A DNA stretch of 64,000 nucleotides, taken from the NCBI RefSeq assembly GCF_004101845.1, contig NZ_CP026116.1, positions 558,001 to 622,000 of the forward strand, read 5' to 3'. The DNA is from Latilactobacillus curvatus JCM 1096 = DSM 20019 (GTDB lineage Bacteria > Bacillota > Bacilli > Lactobacillales > Lactobacillaceae). The notes under the pieces were generated by a model, which searched no databases, was not told the origin of the DNA, and worked only from the letters and a program-made list of their open reading frames with translations. A program made the position numbers and the translations under genes. The first letter of the stretch is position 1. Every line of letters starts with the position of its first letter. Shown here one piece after another: positions 45,360 to 54,544 of this stretch.

Positions 45360-45878
45360 TTAATGCGCCCAATTTTCACGAATGAAAGCACGGCGTGTCC
45401 CCTCGACCAATTCTGCTCTAAATGGTTCTTTTTTATAGAAATCTTGGTGATATTCTTCGGCTGGATAGAACGGTTTGGCAGCCTCAATTTGCGTGACAAT
45501 CGGTTCGTTGAAGCGACCACTATCGATTAATGCTTGTTTGGAAGCTTCCGCGATTGCACGTTGCTCAGGCGAGTTAACGAAAATCACCGGCCGGTAACTA
45601 TCGCCACGATCTTGGAACTGCCCCATGGCATCGGTTGGATCTGTTTGGCGCCAATAAATTTCAACTAATTCCGCATAAGAAATAATCGCGGGATCAAATG
45701 TAATTTCAACTGCTTCAGTGTGCCCCGTCGTATGCGAGCAAACTTCCTCATAAGTTGGATTAGGAACATGCCCACCGGTATAACCAGAAACAACCTTGAT
45801 AATCCCCGGTTGCTGATCAAACGGATGAACCATGCACCAAAAACACCCACCGGCAAAAATTGCTGTATCAGTTGCCAT
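45360..45878 (-). CDS. msrA: Peptide methionine (S)-S-oxide reductase
   Basis: 172 residues. [18 protein letters not shown] with the catalytic Cys, [29 protein letters not shown] and [11 protein letters not shown] identify MsrA. Repairs methionine S-sulfoxide in proteins. ATG 45878 overlaps the msrB stop as TAATG, implying coupled translation. Confidence 0.95.
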   Translation of the reverse strand: MATDTAIFAGGCFWCMVHPFDQQPGIIKVVSGYTGGHVPNPTYEEVCSHTTGHTEAVEITFDPAIISYAELVEIYWRQTDPTDAMGQFQDRGDSYRPVIFVNSPEQRAIAEASKQALIDSGRFNEPIVTQIEAAKPFYPAEEYHQDFYKKEPFRAELVEGTRRAFIRENWAH

Positions 45879-46309
45879 TATTGTGCCCCCTCTTCAAATA
45901 AGCTTAGATATTGACCGTAACCTTCATTTTCGAGTTGTTCGACTGGAATAAATTTTAAAGCTGCTGAGTTGATGCAATAGCGTAATCCACCAGCTTCTTG
46001 CGGTCCATCATTAAAAACGTGCCCTAAATGCGAATTAGCTTCTTCACTACGGACTTCAACGCGTTCCATCCCATAAGATTGGTCCCGGCGTTCCGTCAAA
46101 GGCGCAATTGGCTTTGTAAATGAGGGCCAACCACAGCCTGCATCATATTTATCTAACGAACTAAATAATGGTTCATGACTGACAACATCCACGTAGATGC
46201 CTTGTTCATCAAAATCATCATACTCACCGGTAAATGGGGCCTCCGTCGCATTTTGTTGGGTTACCGCATATTGTTCCGTCGTTAACCGTTGTTCTAAATC
46301 ATCTGTCAT
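45878..46309 (-). CDS. msrB: Peptide methionine (R)-S-oxide reductase
   Basis: 143 residues. [48 protein letters not shown] with the catalytic Cys near the end. The CxxC zinc sites of some MsrB proteins are absent, as in the zinc-free group. ATG 46309 has AAGGAG eight bases upstream; GTG 46318 and ATG 46315 are too close to it. Together with msrA it covers both sulfoxide isomers. Confidence 0.95.
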   Translation of the reverse strand: MTDDLEQRLTTEQYAVTQQNATEAPFTGEYDDFDEQGIYVDVVSHEPLFSSLDKYDAGCGWPSFTKPIAPLTERRDQSYGMERVEVRSEEANSHLGHVFNDGPQEAGGLRYCINSAALKFIPVEQLENEGYGQYLSLFEEGAQ

Positions 46310-46429
46310 ATCCATCACTCCTTCGTGTTTATTATTATAAGCAGATACAAACAGATAGCGACAAATATGCTCAGAGTGTTCTGACAGTCTGGGATTTCCT
46401 GAGGATTAAAGTGAATTGACTGCCATCAA

Positions 46430-46467
46430 ATAAAAAAGATGCCTCAAATTTACTTTTGAGGCATCTT
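46430..46467 (-). terminator. Terminator of hisS
   Basis: AAGATGCCTCAAA stem with its complement and T tract on minus, just past the hisS stop. Confidence 0.9.
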
Positions 46468-46474
46468 ATATGCG

Positions 46475-47767
46475 TTAATTTTGATTTAACTGTTGTTGCA
46501 CTGCTTTAAAGTCAGCATAGACTTCAGCAAGTGGTACCGTAATTTCAACACCACTAATCATGTCTTTAACATGTGCTGTTTGATCAGCTAATTCTGATTC
46601 ACCGATTGTAATCACCATTTGGGCGTTTAACTTATTAGCTGTTTTAAATTGCGCTTTTGGTTTACGATCAAGATAGTCTCGATCAGCGGTTAAACCTGTA
46701 TCACGAATCTTTTCAACGATTTGGAGAGTTGTCGCACTTGTTTCAGCGCCAATTCCAACGACATACACATCGAGTTTAGATTCTGGAACCAACGCTTCGT
46801 TTTGCGCATTCATTAATAATAATAATCGTTCAACGCCTAAACCAAAACCAACCCCTGGCATGTCTGGGCCACCAAGTTGTTCAACTAACCCATTATAACG
46901 GCCACCGGCTAAGACGGTTGTGTAGCCGCGACCAAGCACCTTATTATTTGTCATAATTTCAAAAATTGTGTGATTGTAATAATCGAGTCCGCGCACCATT
47001 TCAGTATCCACTTCATATGGAATGTGCAATGTTTCAAGTAAGTGCTTAACCGTTTCAAAGTGCGCCGTTGCTTCTGGTGTTAAGTAATCCAAAATAACAG
47101 GTGCATCCTTCACAATTTCTTGGTCCTTAGCATCTTTACTATCTAAGACGCGCAATGGGTTCTTGTGTAGACGAACTTTAGAATCGTCACTTAATTCATC
47201 AAAATGTGGTTCAAGATAGCTGACAAGGGCTTCATGATAAGCCGCGCGACTTTCCGCATCCCCTAAGGTATTGATGGCCAGTTTTAAATCCGTAATATGG
47301 CATTCACGTAATAAACGCATCGCCATGCTAATGACTTCAATATCGACCGCTGGATTCTCAGAACCAAATGCTTCGACCCCAATTTGATGGAACTGGCGTT
47401 GCCGGCCTGATTGTGGCCGTTCATAACGGAACATTGGTCCCATGTAATACACCTTATAAGGTTTTTGATGTTCTGGCCCATAAAGTTTATTTTCTACGAA
47501 CGCCCGTACAACTCCAGCTGTGCCCTCTGGACGCAGCGCGATATGCCGATCCCCTTTATCCATGAAATCATACATTTCTTTGCTGACAATATCAGATGTA
47601 TCGCCTGAACTCCGTGAAAAGACATCATAGCTTTCAAATAATGGTGTTCTAATTTCGTTGAATTGATAGCGGGCAAAAACGTCGCGTGCCGTTTTCTCCA
47701 CTAATTGCCACTGGTTTGAATCTCCAGGTAAAATATCCGCAGTTCCTTTTGGCTTTTGATAGCCCAT
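46475..47767 (-). CDS. hisS: Histidyl-tRNA synthetase
   Basis: 430 residues: class II motif 2 [23 protein letters not shown], the histidine signatures [10 protein letters not shown] and [13 protein letters not shown] with [11 protein letters not shown] (motif 3), and a C-terminal anticodon domain. ATG 47767 ([15 protein letters not shown]) follows GGAGG by seven bases; the longer frame reads into the leader terminator. Regulated by its T-box leader. aspS, often downstream, is absent here. Confidence 0.96.
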   Translation of the reverse strand: MGYQKPKGTADILPGDSNQWQLVEKTARDVFARYQFNEIRTPLFESYDVFSRSSGDTSDIVSKEMYDFMDKGDRHIALRPEGTAGVVRAFVENKLYGPEHQKPYKVYYMGPMFRYERPQSGRQRQFHQIGVEAFGSENPAVDIEVISMAMRLLRECHITDLKLAINTLGDAESRAAYHEALVSYLEPHFDELSDDSKVRLHKNPLRVLDSKDAKDQEIVKDAPVILDYLTPEATAHFETVKHLLETLHIPYEVDTEMVRGLDYYNHTIFEIMTNNKVLGRGYTTVLAGGRYNGLVEQLGGPDMPGVGFGLGVERLLLLMNAQNEALVPESKLDVYVVGIGAETSATTLQIVEKIRDTGLTADRDYLDRKPKAQFKTANKLNAQMVITIGESELADQTAHVKDMISGVEITVPLAEVYADFKAVQQQLNQN

Positions 47768-47792
47768 GATCATTCCTCCAAATGGATACCAA

Positions 47793-48006
47793 ATAAAAAA
47801 ACACCCCTGTCGTTGAACAAGGGTGCTTAAATGCACGGTACCACCTTAATTTTAGCTTAATTATATAACGTTGTTGCCAACGGTGTGCGACCACACAGAC
47901 CTCAAAAGCAGTCTCGGCGTGCCATTGATTTCTTGCAGCTGTGAAATCATCTCTGTCGTAGGGGGCTTAGCCTTTACTTTATCACTGGTCATCACTTATT
48001 CTTATT
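47793..48006 (-). promoter_or_regulatory. Histidine T-box riboswitch of hisS
   Basis: On minus the T-box core AAGGTGGTACCGTGC (47833-47847) precedes a terminator stem (GCACCCTTG with CAGGGGTGT) and a run of seven T. A CAC at 47919-47921 is a plausible His specifier. The distal arm GATTTC/GAAATC is visible. Confidence 0.9.
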
Positions 48007-48012
48007 GTTATA

Positions 48013-48041
48013 AGATTAACGTTATTTCAAAAAAAAGTCAA
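48013..48041 (-). promoter_or_regulatory. Promoter of the hisS T-box unit
   Basis: TTGACT at 48036-48041, 17-base spacer, TAATCT at 48013-48018 on minus. Confidence 0.75.
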
Positions 48042-48098
48042 TCAATCTTGAATTTTTTGTAACTTTTTCGCTGAAACTCTTTAGAAAGTTGAGTTTTT

Positions 48099-48107
48099 TG
48101 CTATAAT
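48099..48107 (+). promoter_or_regulatory. Extended -10 promoter of the amidase gene
   Basis: TGC immediately before TATAAT (48102-48107), 44 bases upstream of the ATG. Confidence 0.55.
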
Positions 48108-48150
48108 TAACCTTATAAATTAATAAAACATAACAAAGGTGTTGAAAAAA

Positions 48151-49482
48151 ATGCAGAAACCTTTGAGCTGGTTTAAACACTATCCGGCCGTTATTATATT
48201 AGCATTACTCGTTTTTGTCGGTCTCTTTGTGACCCACGCGCTGGCTGCTTACCAACAAATTACGATTAAAGCGAACGTCGTAAACGTTCGCCAAGGCCCT
48301 GGATTATCTTATGATGTCATGAGTCAAGCCAATAAAGGCGAAACAATGAATGTTATCTCACAAAAGAATAATTGGTACCAAGTGCGCTTAAGTGGTGATA
48401 AGATTGGCTGGGTTGCTAGCTGGTTAGTCGATAACACCGAAGTCAGTGCCACTTCAAACCGAGTCGCTAAGGTCACCAACAGTTTTGCCAATGTCCGCCA
48501 AAGCAGTAGTGCCGATAGTCAACTACTCGGTAAGTTAAATCAAGGTGACGAAATTACAGTCTTATACCAACAAAACGGTTGGAGCCAGATTAAATACAAC
48601 TCAGCAGTTGGTTGGGTACAAAGTGATTTAATCGAAGTTTCCGACCAAGCTCCGGCGACTGTTCAAAAAACGACAACCGCTGAATCTGAGTCTACGGATA
48701 CTGATACAAGTAGCTCCGCGATTAAATCAGTGACCACCCAACTGGATAATACCAAGCTACGCACTGGTCCTGATGTTTCGTATCAATATACCCAAAGCTA
48801 CCCGGCCAATACCAAGCTAACTTATATCAATAAGAGTGGTACTTGGTATCAAGTTAAAGATGCCGATGGTAATACCGGTTACGTCGCAAGTTGGGTTGTC
48901 ACTCCTTCTGAGAAGAATGAAGTTGTTAAGACTAGCGCTACTTCCCTTTCTGAAGCCACCATTGTTTTAGATGCTGGTCATGGTGGCACCGACGTCGGTG
49001 CACTTTCAACTAAGTCTAAGTATGAAAAAGACTACACATTAGCGACCGTCGATGCGATTGCTAAAAAATTAAAAGCGGCTGGTGCTAACGTCGTGCTAAC
49101 GCGTTCAAATGATAGTTTTGTCGATCTCGAACCGCGACCTGCTCTTGCCAATAAATTAAAGGCTGATGCCTTTATCAGCGTTCATTTTGATTCAAGCAAT
49201 GAAGCCAATGAAGCATCCGGGACAACAACCTACTACTATTCAAGCAGTAAGGATATGAGCCTCGCGAAGGCCATCAACAATCAGACTAAGACATTACCGC
49301 TTAACAATCGCGGCATTGAATACGGCAATTATCAAGTCCTTCGCGATAATCAACGGCCTGCTGTTCTCTTAGAACTCGGCTACATCAATTCTGATAAAGA
49401 CTTTAGTTATATTAGCAGTGCTAATTACCAAGCTAAAGTCGCTGATGCCGTTTATACCGGCTTAACCGACTATTTCAAATAA
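48151..49482 (+). CDS. Secreted N-acetylmuramoyl-L-alanine amidase with three SH3b repeats
   Basis: 443 residues. N-terminal membrane/signal segment (AVIILALLVFVGLFVTHALA), three bacterial SH3 domains (VNVRQGPGLSYDVM at about 45, FANVRQSSSADSQLL at about 115, TKLRTGPDVSYQYT at about 205), a Ser/Thr linker, and a C-terminal Amidase_3 domain with zinc ligands in DAGHGGTDVGA, SVHFDSS and the catalytic Glu in LLELGYINS. It likely trims septal or lateral peptidoglycan. AAAGG lies before ATG 48151; GTG 48139 would overlap the ribosome site. Confidence 0.92.
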   Translation: MQKPLSWFKHYPAVIILALLVFVGLFVTHALAAYQQITIKANVVNVRQGPGLSYDVMSQANKGETMNVISQKNNWYQVRLSGDKIGWVASWLVDNTEVSATSNRVAKVTNSFANVRQSSSADSQLLGKLNQGDEITVLYQQNGWSQIKYNSAVGWVQSDLIEVSDQAPATVQKTTTAESESTDTDTSSSAIKSVTTQLDNTKLRTGPDVSYQYTQSYPANTKLTYINKSGTWYQVKDADGNTGYVASWVVTPSEKNEVVKTSATSLSEATIVLDAGHGGTDVGALSTKSKYEKDYTLATVDAIAKKLKAAGANVVLTRSNDSFVDLEPRPALANKLKADAFISVHFDSSNEANEASGTTTYYYSSSKDMSLAKAINNQTKTLPLNNRGIEYGNYQVLRDNQRPAVLLELGYINSDKDFSYISSANYQAKVADAVYTGLTDYFK

Positions 49483-49548
49483 CTAAAAAAGAACCGTTGA
49501 AGTGAACCCCCGATATTGGACCAAAATCCAATATCGGGGGTTTTTATA

Positions 49549-50067
49549 TTGACTAAATATTCTAAAACATTAAAAATAAAAGTTGTTCAGGATTATCTAA
49601 CGTCATCCTTAGGTTATGAATTAATAGCGAGAAAATATGGTATTAAGAGTAACTCACTAGTTGTCTCGTGGGTTCAACGTTATAAGGCCTTTGGCCCAAA
49701 AGGACTAGATGTCCTATCACCCGAAAAAACATTTGATGGCTCATTTAAGATGAATGTTTTAAAATGGATGAAAACGAATAAGGCTTCTTATCCGAAAACC
49801 GCACTTCATTTTAATATCTCAAATGTCGGGACCATCTGGCAATGGCAACATATTTGGGAGACTGAGGGTGCTGATGCCTTATATCGTTTCAAAGGACGGC
49901 AAACAATTATGTCAGCTGATAAACAATCAAAAAAACGGCAACAAACAGAGTTAGAACGTCTTAGAGAAGAAAATGAATTGCTACAAATCGAGAATGAATA
50001 CCTAAAAAAATTAAGAGCCTTAGTCCAGGAAGAAGAAAACAACAAGCGCAAGTTATCCAAGAGCTAA
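49549..50067 (+). CDS. IS150-group transposase OrfA
   Basis: About 172 residues with two HTH domains (LKIKVVQDYLTSSLGYELIARKYGI and the one ending NISNVGTIWQWQHIWETEGADAL) and a C-terminal leucine-rich coiled coil (RQQTELERLREENELLQIENEYLKKL), the IS150 plan. The start is probably TTG 49549 after GGGGG. The orfB frame is -1 and open across its end, at an A-rich stretch near 50035, so a fusion by frameshift is expected. Confidence 0.9.
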   Translation: MTKYSKTLKIKVVQDYLTSSLGYELIARKYGIKSNSLVVSWVQRYKAFGPKGLDVLSPEKTFDGSFKMNVLKWMKTNKASYPKTALHFNISNVGTIWQWQHIWETEGADALYRFKGRQTIMSADKQSKKRQQTELERLREENELLQIENEYLKKLRALVQEEENNKRKLSKS

Positions 50068-50108
50068 GGCTTAAACACAAACTAGTAAAAATTCTAAAAA
50101 TAGTTGGT

Positions 50109-50921
50109 ATGGCCAAAAGTACGTATGAATACATTATTAGTCATGAACCGAACGGTTCATCTGACCAATCTGTTAAACAAACCATCCAAATAATCAAGAA
50201 GAATCATCCAGCGTACGGTTATCGTCGTGTAACTGGTGAATTACATCGTATGAATATCTTAGTAAATCATAAAAAAGTACTTGTCTTAATGCGAGAACTG
50301 CAATTACTATCAACTGCATTTAACAAACGTACTCGTAAATATAATTCATATAGAGGCAATGTTGGCACCGTTGCTAAGAACTTGATCAACCGTCGTTTCT
50401 TCACTGATCGTCCTTATCAAAAACTAGTAACAGACGTTACTGAAGTTCGCTGGGGAACCAAGACAATTGATGAACGCGCCTATTTCACATGTATTTATGA
50501 TTTATTCTCAGGTGAAATTCTCAGCCATCAAGTTAGTAAACACCCTACTGTTGAATTTACTACAACTGTTTTGAATCGAGCAGTTAAGAAAATCCCTAAG
50601 AATTTAAAATACCGGACAACAGTCCACTCAGATCAAGGATTTCAATACCAGCATCAAGATTGGACTCATATCTTGAAAGAACATCGCATTTTTCAAAGTA
50701 TGTCTCGCAAAGCAACATGTTTAGATAATGCAGCAATGGAGAGCTTTTTCCATATTATGAAAGCCGAAGCTTTCTACCAAAAAGAAACCGATACTTATGA
50801 AACGCTAGTTTCACAAATATCGGTTTGGATTGATGATTATAATTTTTCAAGAATTAAAACAAAACTGGGTTGTAAAAGTCCGATTGAATATCGAATTTTT
50901 ACAACCCAGAAAGCTGCTTAA
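50109..50921 (+). CDS. IS150-group transposase OrfB
   Basis: 270 residues from the first ATG; the frame is open upstream through QELRLKHKLVKILKIVG for the frameshift product. DDE core: Asp in LVTDVTEVRW, Asp in VHSDQGFQYQ and Glu in NAAMESFFHIMKAE; HTH_21 (HPAYGYRRVTGELH) precedes. Appears intact. Confidence 0.93.
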   Translation: MAKSTYEYIISHEPNGSSDQSVKQTIQIIKKNHPAYGYRRVTGELHRMNILVNHKKVLVLMRELQLLSTAFNKRTRKYNSYRGNVGTVAKNLINRRFFTDRPYQKLVTDVTEVRWGTKTIDERAYFTCIYDLFSGEILSHQVSKHPTVEFTTTVLNRAVKKIPKNLKYRTTVHSDQGFQYQHQDWTHILKEHRIFQSMSRKATCLDNAAMESFFHIMKAEAFYQKETDTYETLVSQISVWIDDYNFSRIKTKLGCKSPIEYRIFTTQKAA

Positions 50922-50979
50922 AGTTTCGTCCAATATTTGGGGTTCACTTCACGTCAGATTAAATCTGACGGTTCTTTTT

Positions 50980-52410
50980 TTACATAATTGGGGCAAACAA
51001 ACGCGCTAAGTTCTGTGACCAACGTTCTTGATTGCTTTGCTCTTGTATCCGTTGTTTCGTAAATGGTAAGCATTCTTTTAAATCAGCCGTAAAAGATTGT
51101 TCAAGTTCAGTTGCGAGTTGTGCATCATATAAAAAAGCGGTCGTTTCAAAATTCAATCTAAAACTGCGAATATCTAAATTAGCCGTCCCAACCGCTGCTA
51201 GTTGCCCATCAACTAACATTACGCGTGATTTAAATCCGGTTGATTCAGAGAAGTAAATCTGACCGCCCGCCTTCACGATTTGTCTAGCGTAATACAAACT
51301 CGCATGATGAATCATTTTATGTTTTGCACGTTTGGCCATCATGATCTTCACAGTCACCCCAGAATTAATGGCTAACACTAACGCCGCCAATACAGAATCA
51401 TCCGGAATAAAATATGGGGTCTGAATCCACAGCCGTTTTTTAGCGGCAGCAATCATCTTCAAAAAGCCTAACTTAATCTCATCGAGTTCTCGATCAGGTC
51501 CACTTGATACCAGTTGCATGCTAGTCTGCCCGTGTTCATCTGAGTTAGGAAAATATTGCGGACTGTAATACACCTTTTCCTGACGCGTAGCCGCATTCCA
51601 GTCCATGAAAAAGCGAGCTTGAAACGATAACACACCATCGCCGGTAATCCGAATCCGCGTATCTCGTGCAGGAATATTAACGTGATGATTATTCTGGTTA
51701 AAATCGCCAAGGTAGGCGGTATTGCCATCAATTACTGCCAATTGCCGGTGGTTACGAAAGTTAAAGCGTAGATTAACGAACCGGAACCGAGAACTAAAAA
51801 ACGGGACAACTTGGCCGCCGGCTGCTTCCAATGGCTTAAAGAACTGCCGGGATAAATGTTGCGACCCAAATGCATCATACATCACACGCACTTTTACCCC
51901 CCGCAGTGCCTTGTAAGCCAATAGATTGACCAGTTGACGCCCGTGTTCGTTGTCATAAAAAGCATAGTATTCAAGATGGATATGATCTTGCGCCCGATTG
52001 ACATCCGTTAACAACTGTTGATACGCCGCCTTCAAATCCGTTAAAATTGTTACATTGTTTTCCTGGGTCACAACCGCGGTATTTGATACTAAGAAGAGGT
52101 TGATTAAGCTCTGCGTTTCTGGCGGTAACGTGTGTTGCTTCTGCGCTTGGCGTAACGCTGCTTTTTGGGAGGTCACCAAGGCATCAATGCCGAGCCGTTC
52201 TTGTGTTTTCAAATCGACCATATGATCTTCCGGTAATTTTTTTCCGAAAAATAGATACAAAACAAAGCCGATAATTGGTAAGAAAATCAATACCAAGAGC
52301 CAGGCCCAGGTTGCTGCAATATCACGTTGTTGGCGAAATACGGTGATAACAGCCCCGATTGTATTTGCAATCCAAATCAGTGCTATCCCCCAGATAATGA
52401 TTGCTGTCAT
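50980..52410 (-). CDS. cls: Cardiolipin-synthase-like phospholipase D protein with altered HKD motifs
   Basis: 476 residues. Two N-terminal membrane helices (4-25, 34-53) and two PLD domains place it with ClsA, which joins two phosphatidylglycerol molecules. The first motif reads NHRQLAVIDG where HRK is expected (Lys to Gln), and the second reads FKSRVMLVDG where HSK is expected (His to Lys, Lys to Arg). The second site lacks the His that opposes the nucleophile, so synthase activity is doubtful. GTANLDIRSFRLNFE is conserved. It may be a degenerate paralogue; another cls elsewhere would be needed. Confidence 0.85.
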   Translation of the reverse strand: MTAIIIWGIALIWIANTIGAVITVFRQQRDIAATWAWLLVLIFLPIIGFVLYLFFGKKLPEDHMVDLKTQERLGIDALVTSQKAALRQAQKQHTLPPETQSLINLFLVSNTAVVTQENNVTILTDLKAAYQQLLTDVNRAQDHIHLEYYAFYDNEHGRQLVNLLAYKALRGVKVRVMYDAFGSQHLSRQFFKPLEAAGGQVVPFFSSRFRFVNLRFNFRNHRQLAVIDGNTAYLGDFNQNNHHVNIPARDTRIRITGDGVLSFQARFFMDWNAATRQEKVYYSPQYFPNSDEHGQTSMQLVSSGPDRELDEIKLGFLKMIAAAKKRLWIQTPYFIPDDSVLAALVLAINSGVTVKIMMAKRAKHKMIHHASLYYARQIVKAGGQIYFSESTGFKSRVMLVDGQLAAVGTANLDIRSFRLNFETTAFLYDAQLATELEQSFTADLKECLPFTKQRIQEQSNQERWSQNLARLFAPIM

Positions 52411-52422
52411 TCTTCATTCATC

Positions 52423-53229
52423 CTATTCTTTAAACCACTTTGCTTTTAATTTGGCTAGCGTACCATTTGCTTGTAAGACCCGATAACGTCGGTTGATAAA
52501 TTGACGTAATTGTTGATCTTGCGGACGCATCCCAACAGCAAACTGTTCTGCTGCAAAAGGACTGTCGATGGCTTGAAAATCGCTGCCGTTGTGGCGTGAC
52601 TTAATTTCAAATTGCGCGTAGACTTCATCAATTAAGAGCCCCTTAATCCGATCGGCCTGTAAGTCGATAAACGCATTGTTATAAGTATCATATAGGATTG
52701 GTGCATGGTTGGCAATTCTTTGCTGTAATCGTTTAGGATAACGCTCTAGTTGTTCCATCCCAGATGAGCCCGTTTGAACGCCTAATGGTTGGTTGGCTAA
52801 ATCAGCCATTTGATTAACAGGGTGTTTCTTGAGCGACACAATCATTTGCCGATTAGTCAGATACGGGTCACTAAACGCAACCCGTTTTGCCCGTTGCGCC
52901 GTTTTAGAATAACCACTCCAAATTAAATCAATCGTTTGATTATTCAATTCCGTTTCTTTCATATCCCAATCAATCGACTGAAAGTCAACCCGAATGCCAC
53001 TCCCCTTAAAAATCGCCCGTGCCAAATCAACATCAAAACCGGTTAATTGACCATTCTTCTCACGGTAAGTCATTGGCACAAAACTATCATCAATCCCGAC
53101 GACTATTTTTTGGCGTTTTTGAATCGTTGCCCATTGATCAGCCTGCTGATTGCGTTGTGCGCACCCTGCTAAACCAATCATGCTCATCAATAAAGCCGCT
53201 ATTAATGCTGTTTTTTTAAGCTTCATCAT
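52423..53229 (-). CDS. Amino-acid ABC transporter, substrate-binding lipoprotein
   Basis: About 268 residues. Lipobox LIGLAGC-type (MIGLAGC, Cys near residue 22) and an SBP_bac_3 fold: VVGIDDSFVPMTYREKNGQLTGFDVDLARAIF, DLIWSGYSKTAQRAKRVAFSDPY. It overlaps the ATPase gene by 14 bases; ATG 53229 follows GGGG by eight bases. With the ATPase and permease it forms a three-component importer (one permease) of polar amino acids. The T-box upstream suggests control by an uncharged tRNA. Confidence 0.88.
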   Translation of the reverse strand: MMKLKKTALIAALLMSMIGLAGCAQRNQQADQWATIQKRQKIVVGIDDSFVPMTYREKNGQLTGFDVDLARAIFKGSGIRVDFQSIDWDMKETELNNQTIDLIWSGYSKTAQRAKRVAFSDPYLTNRQMIVSLKKHPVNQMADLANQPLGVQTGSSGMEQLERYPKRLQQRIANHAPILYDTYNNAFIDLQADRIKGLLIDEVYAQFEIKSRHNGSDFQAIDSPFAAEQFAVGMRPQDQQLRQFINRRYRVLQANGTLAKLKAKWFKE

Positions 53230-53869
53230 TTTGTTGAACCCCGTTTGGTTGTAATTCAAAGATTTGATCAGCAATCTGGTTGGCAAATTGAATATCATGG
53301 GTGACAACAATTTGTGTCATTCCCTGCTGTTTCAAATCTAAAATGAGTTGTGCGACACTTGCCACTAACGATGGATCAAGTGCGCTGGTTGGTTCGTCAT
53401 AACAGAGAATCTCCGGTTGCATCGCCAATGCGCGGGCAATTGCGACTCGTTGACGTTGACCGCCTGATAGTTGGAACGGATAAGCCATCGCCTGAGCACT
53501 TAACCCTAGTTGCTGTAATAATTTTGCGCCATCTGCTTTAGCCTTTTTAGCGGGTTGTTTTTTGACCATGATGGGTGCCAGCGTCACATTCTCAAGGACA
53601 GAAAGATGTGGGAATAACCGAAAATCTTGGAAGACAACGCCAATGCGCGCCCCTTGTTCCCGATTACTAGGTTCGTAAGGTTTACCATCAATAATAAACC
53701 GTCCGCTATCGGGTTGATCAAGCCCACTCATTAACCGTAATAAAGTTGATTTGCCAGCACCACTTGGACCGACAATCGCTAAAATACTCCCTGATTCAAC
53801 TGATAAATTTAAGTCGTTCAAAATTTGCCGACCTTTGAAGGATTGATTGATATTTTCTAATTGAAACAT
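53216..53869 (-). CDS. Amino-acid ABC transporter, ATP-binding protein
   Basis: 217 residues. Walker A GPSGAGKSTLLRLM, Q-loop, signature LSGGQRQRVAIARALA, Walker B ILCYDEPTSALDP and switch VVTHD place it in the PAAT (HisP/GlnQ) class, though it is shorter than usual (about 240). GAGG lies before the ATG. Middle gene of the three. Confidence 0.92.
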   Translation of the reverse strand: MFQLENINQSFKGRQILNDLNLSVESGSILAIVGPSGAGKSTLLRLMSGLDQPDSGRFIIDGKPYEPSNREQGARIGVVFQDFRLFPHLSVLENVTLAPIMVKKQPAKKAKADGAKLLQQLGLSAQAMAYPFQLSGGQRQRVAIARALAMQPEILCYDEPTSALDPSLVASVAQLILDLKQQGMTQIVVTHDIQFANQIADQIFELQPNGVQQNDEA

Positions 53870-53881
53870 GTTGCCGCCTCC

Positions 53882-54526
53882 TTAGCGATAATAACGATAA
53901 TAGCGTTCCAAACGCCGTAATGCCCATGTACAAATGGCTGTTAACAATAAATAAATAATCCCGACTAGCAAAAGTGGTAAGAGATTGACATCACGCGCAC
54001 TTGCGACATTGCCAGCCCGCAGTAAATCCCCAATGCCGATAACATACACTAACGATGAATCTTTAATCAAGTTGATCACTTCGTTACCGACAGACGGTAA
54101 GACAATTTTAACCGTTTGGGGCACGATAATTTTAGCGATTGTTTGTGGGTAAGTTAAGCCTAAGACCTCAGCTGCTTCGATCTGACCATTATCAACGGCT
54201 TGAAAGCCGCCCCGGAAAATTTCGGCAAAATACGCAGCATAATTCAAAATAAAAGCGATTAAAGCAGCATCGAACCGGTTAAAAACAATTCCGACCACGG
54301 GTAAACCATAAAATACAAAAATTAGTTGTAATAATAACGGTGTCCCACGCATCAGCCACACATATAAATCTAAAAGATAATGCAGTGGTTTAAACTTAGC
54401 TAATAACCCTAAACTTAATAATAAACCAAGTGGAATCGCGCCAATAATCGTTAGGCCAAAAACAGCCAACGTCATCTGCGCCCCACTTAATAATGCTGGT
54501 AAAATCGATAAACTATAGTCAATCAT
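53882..54526 (-). CDS. Amino-acid ABC transporter, permease
   Basis: 214 residues with five helices and the EAA loop (AAEVLGLTYPQTIAKIIVPQ) of the HisM/HisQ family. The signature segment GTPLLLQLIFVFYGLP is present. First gene of the unit behind the T-box. A single permease means a homodimer. Confidence 0.92.
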   Translation of the reverse strand: MIDYSLSILPALLSGAQMTLAVFGLTIIGAIPLGLLLSLGLLAKFKPLHYLLDLYVWLMRGTPLLLQLIFVFYGLPVVGIVFNRFDAALIAFILNYAAYFAEIFRGGFQAVDNGQIEAAEVLGLTYPQTIAKIIVPQTVKIVLPSVGNEVINLIKDSSLVYVIGIGDLLRAGNVASARDVNLLPLLLVGIIYLLLTAICTWALRRLERYYRYYR

Positions 54527-54544
54527 GACAGACTCCTCTCATTT

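Larger units (their letters stand above)
49498..50951 (+). mobile_element. IS3-family element, IS150 group
   Basis: 1454 bp with inverted ends TGAAGTGAACCCC and GGGGTTCACTTCA, extended by ATATTGGAC, and a 3-bp target duplication CGT at 49495-49497 and 50952-50954. It carries overlapping orfA and orfB on plus. It resembles ISLsa2-type elements of L. sakei; identity not verified. Both ORFs look intact. Confidence 0.93.
49484..50980 (+). terminator. Amidase terminator split by an IS element
   Basis: The left half is AAAAAAGAACCGT (to 49497) and the right half CGTCAGATTAAATCTGACGGTTC followed by T7 (50952 onward). Joining them with one CGT restores a 16-bp stem and T tract. On the right a shorter CGTCAGAT/ATCTGACG hairpin survives and may still act for either flanking gene. 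Confidence 0.85.

Noticed and set aside
47284-47894. Several small open frames on both strands over hisS
   Set aside because: Shadows in other frames of hisS and its leader.
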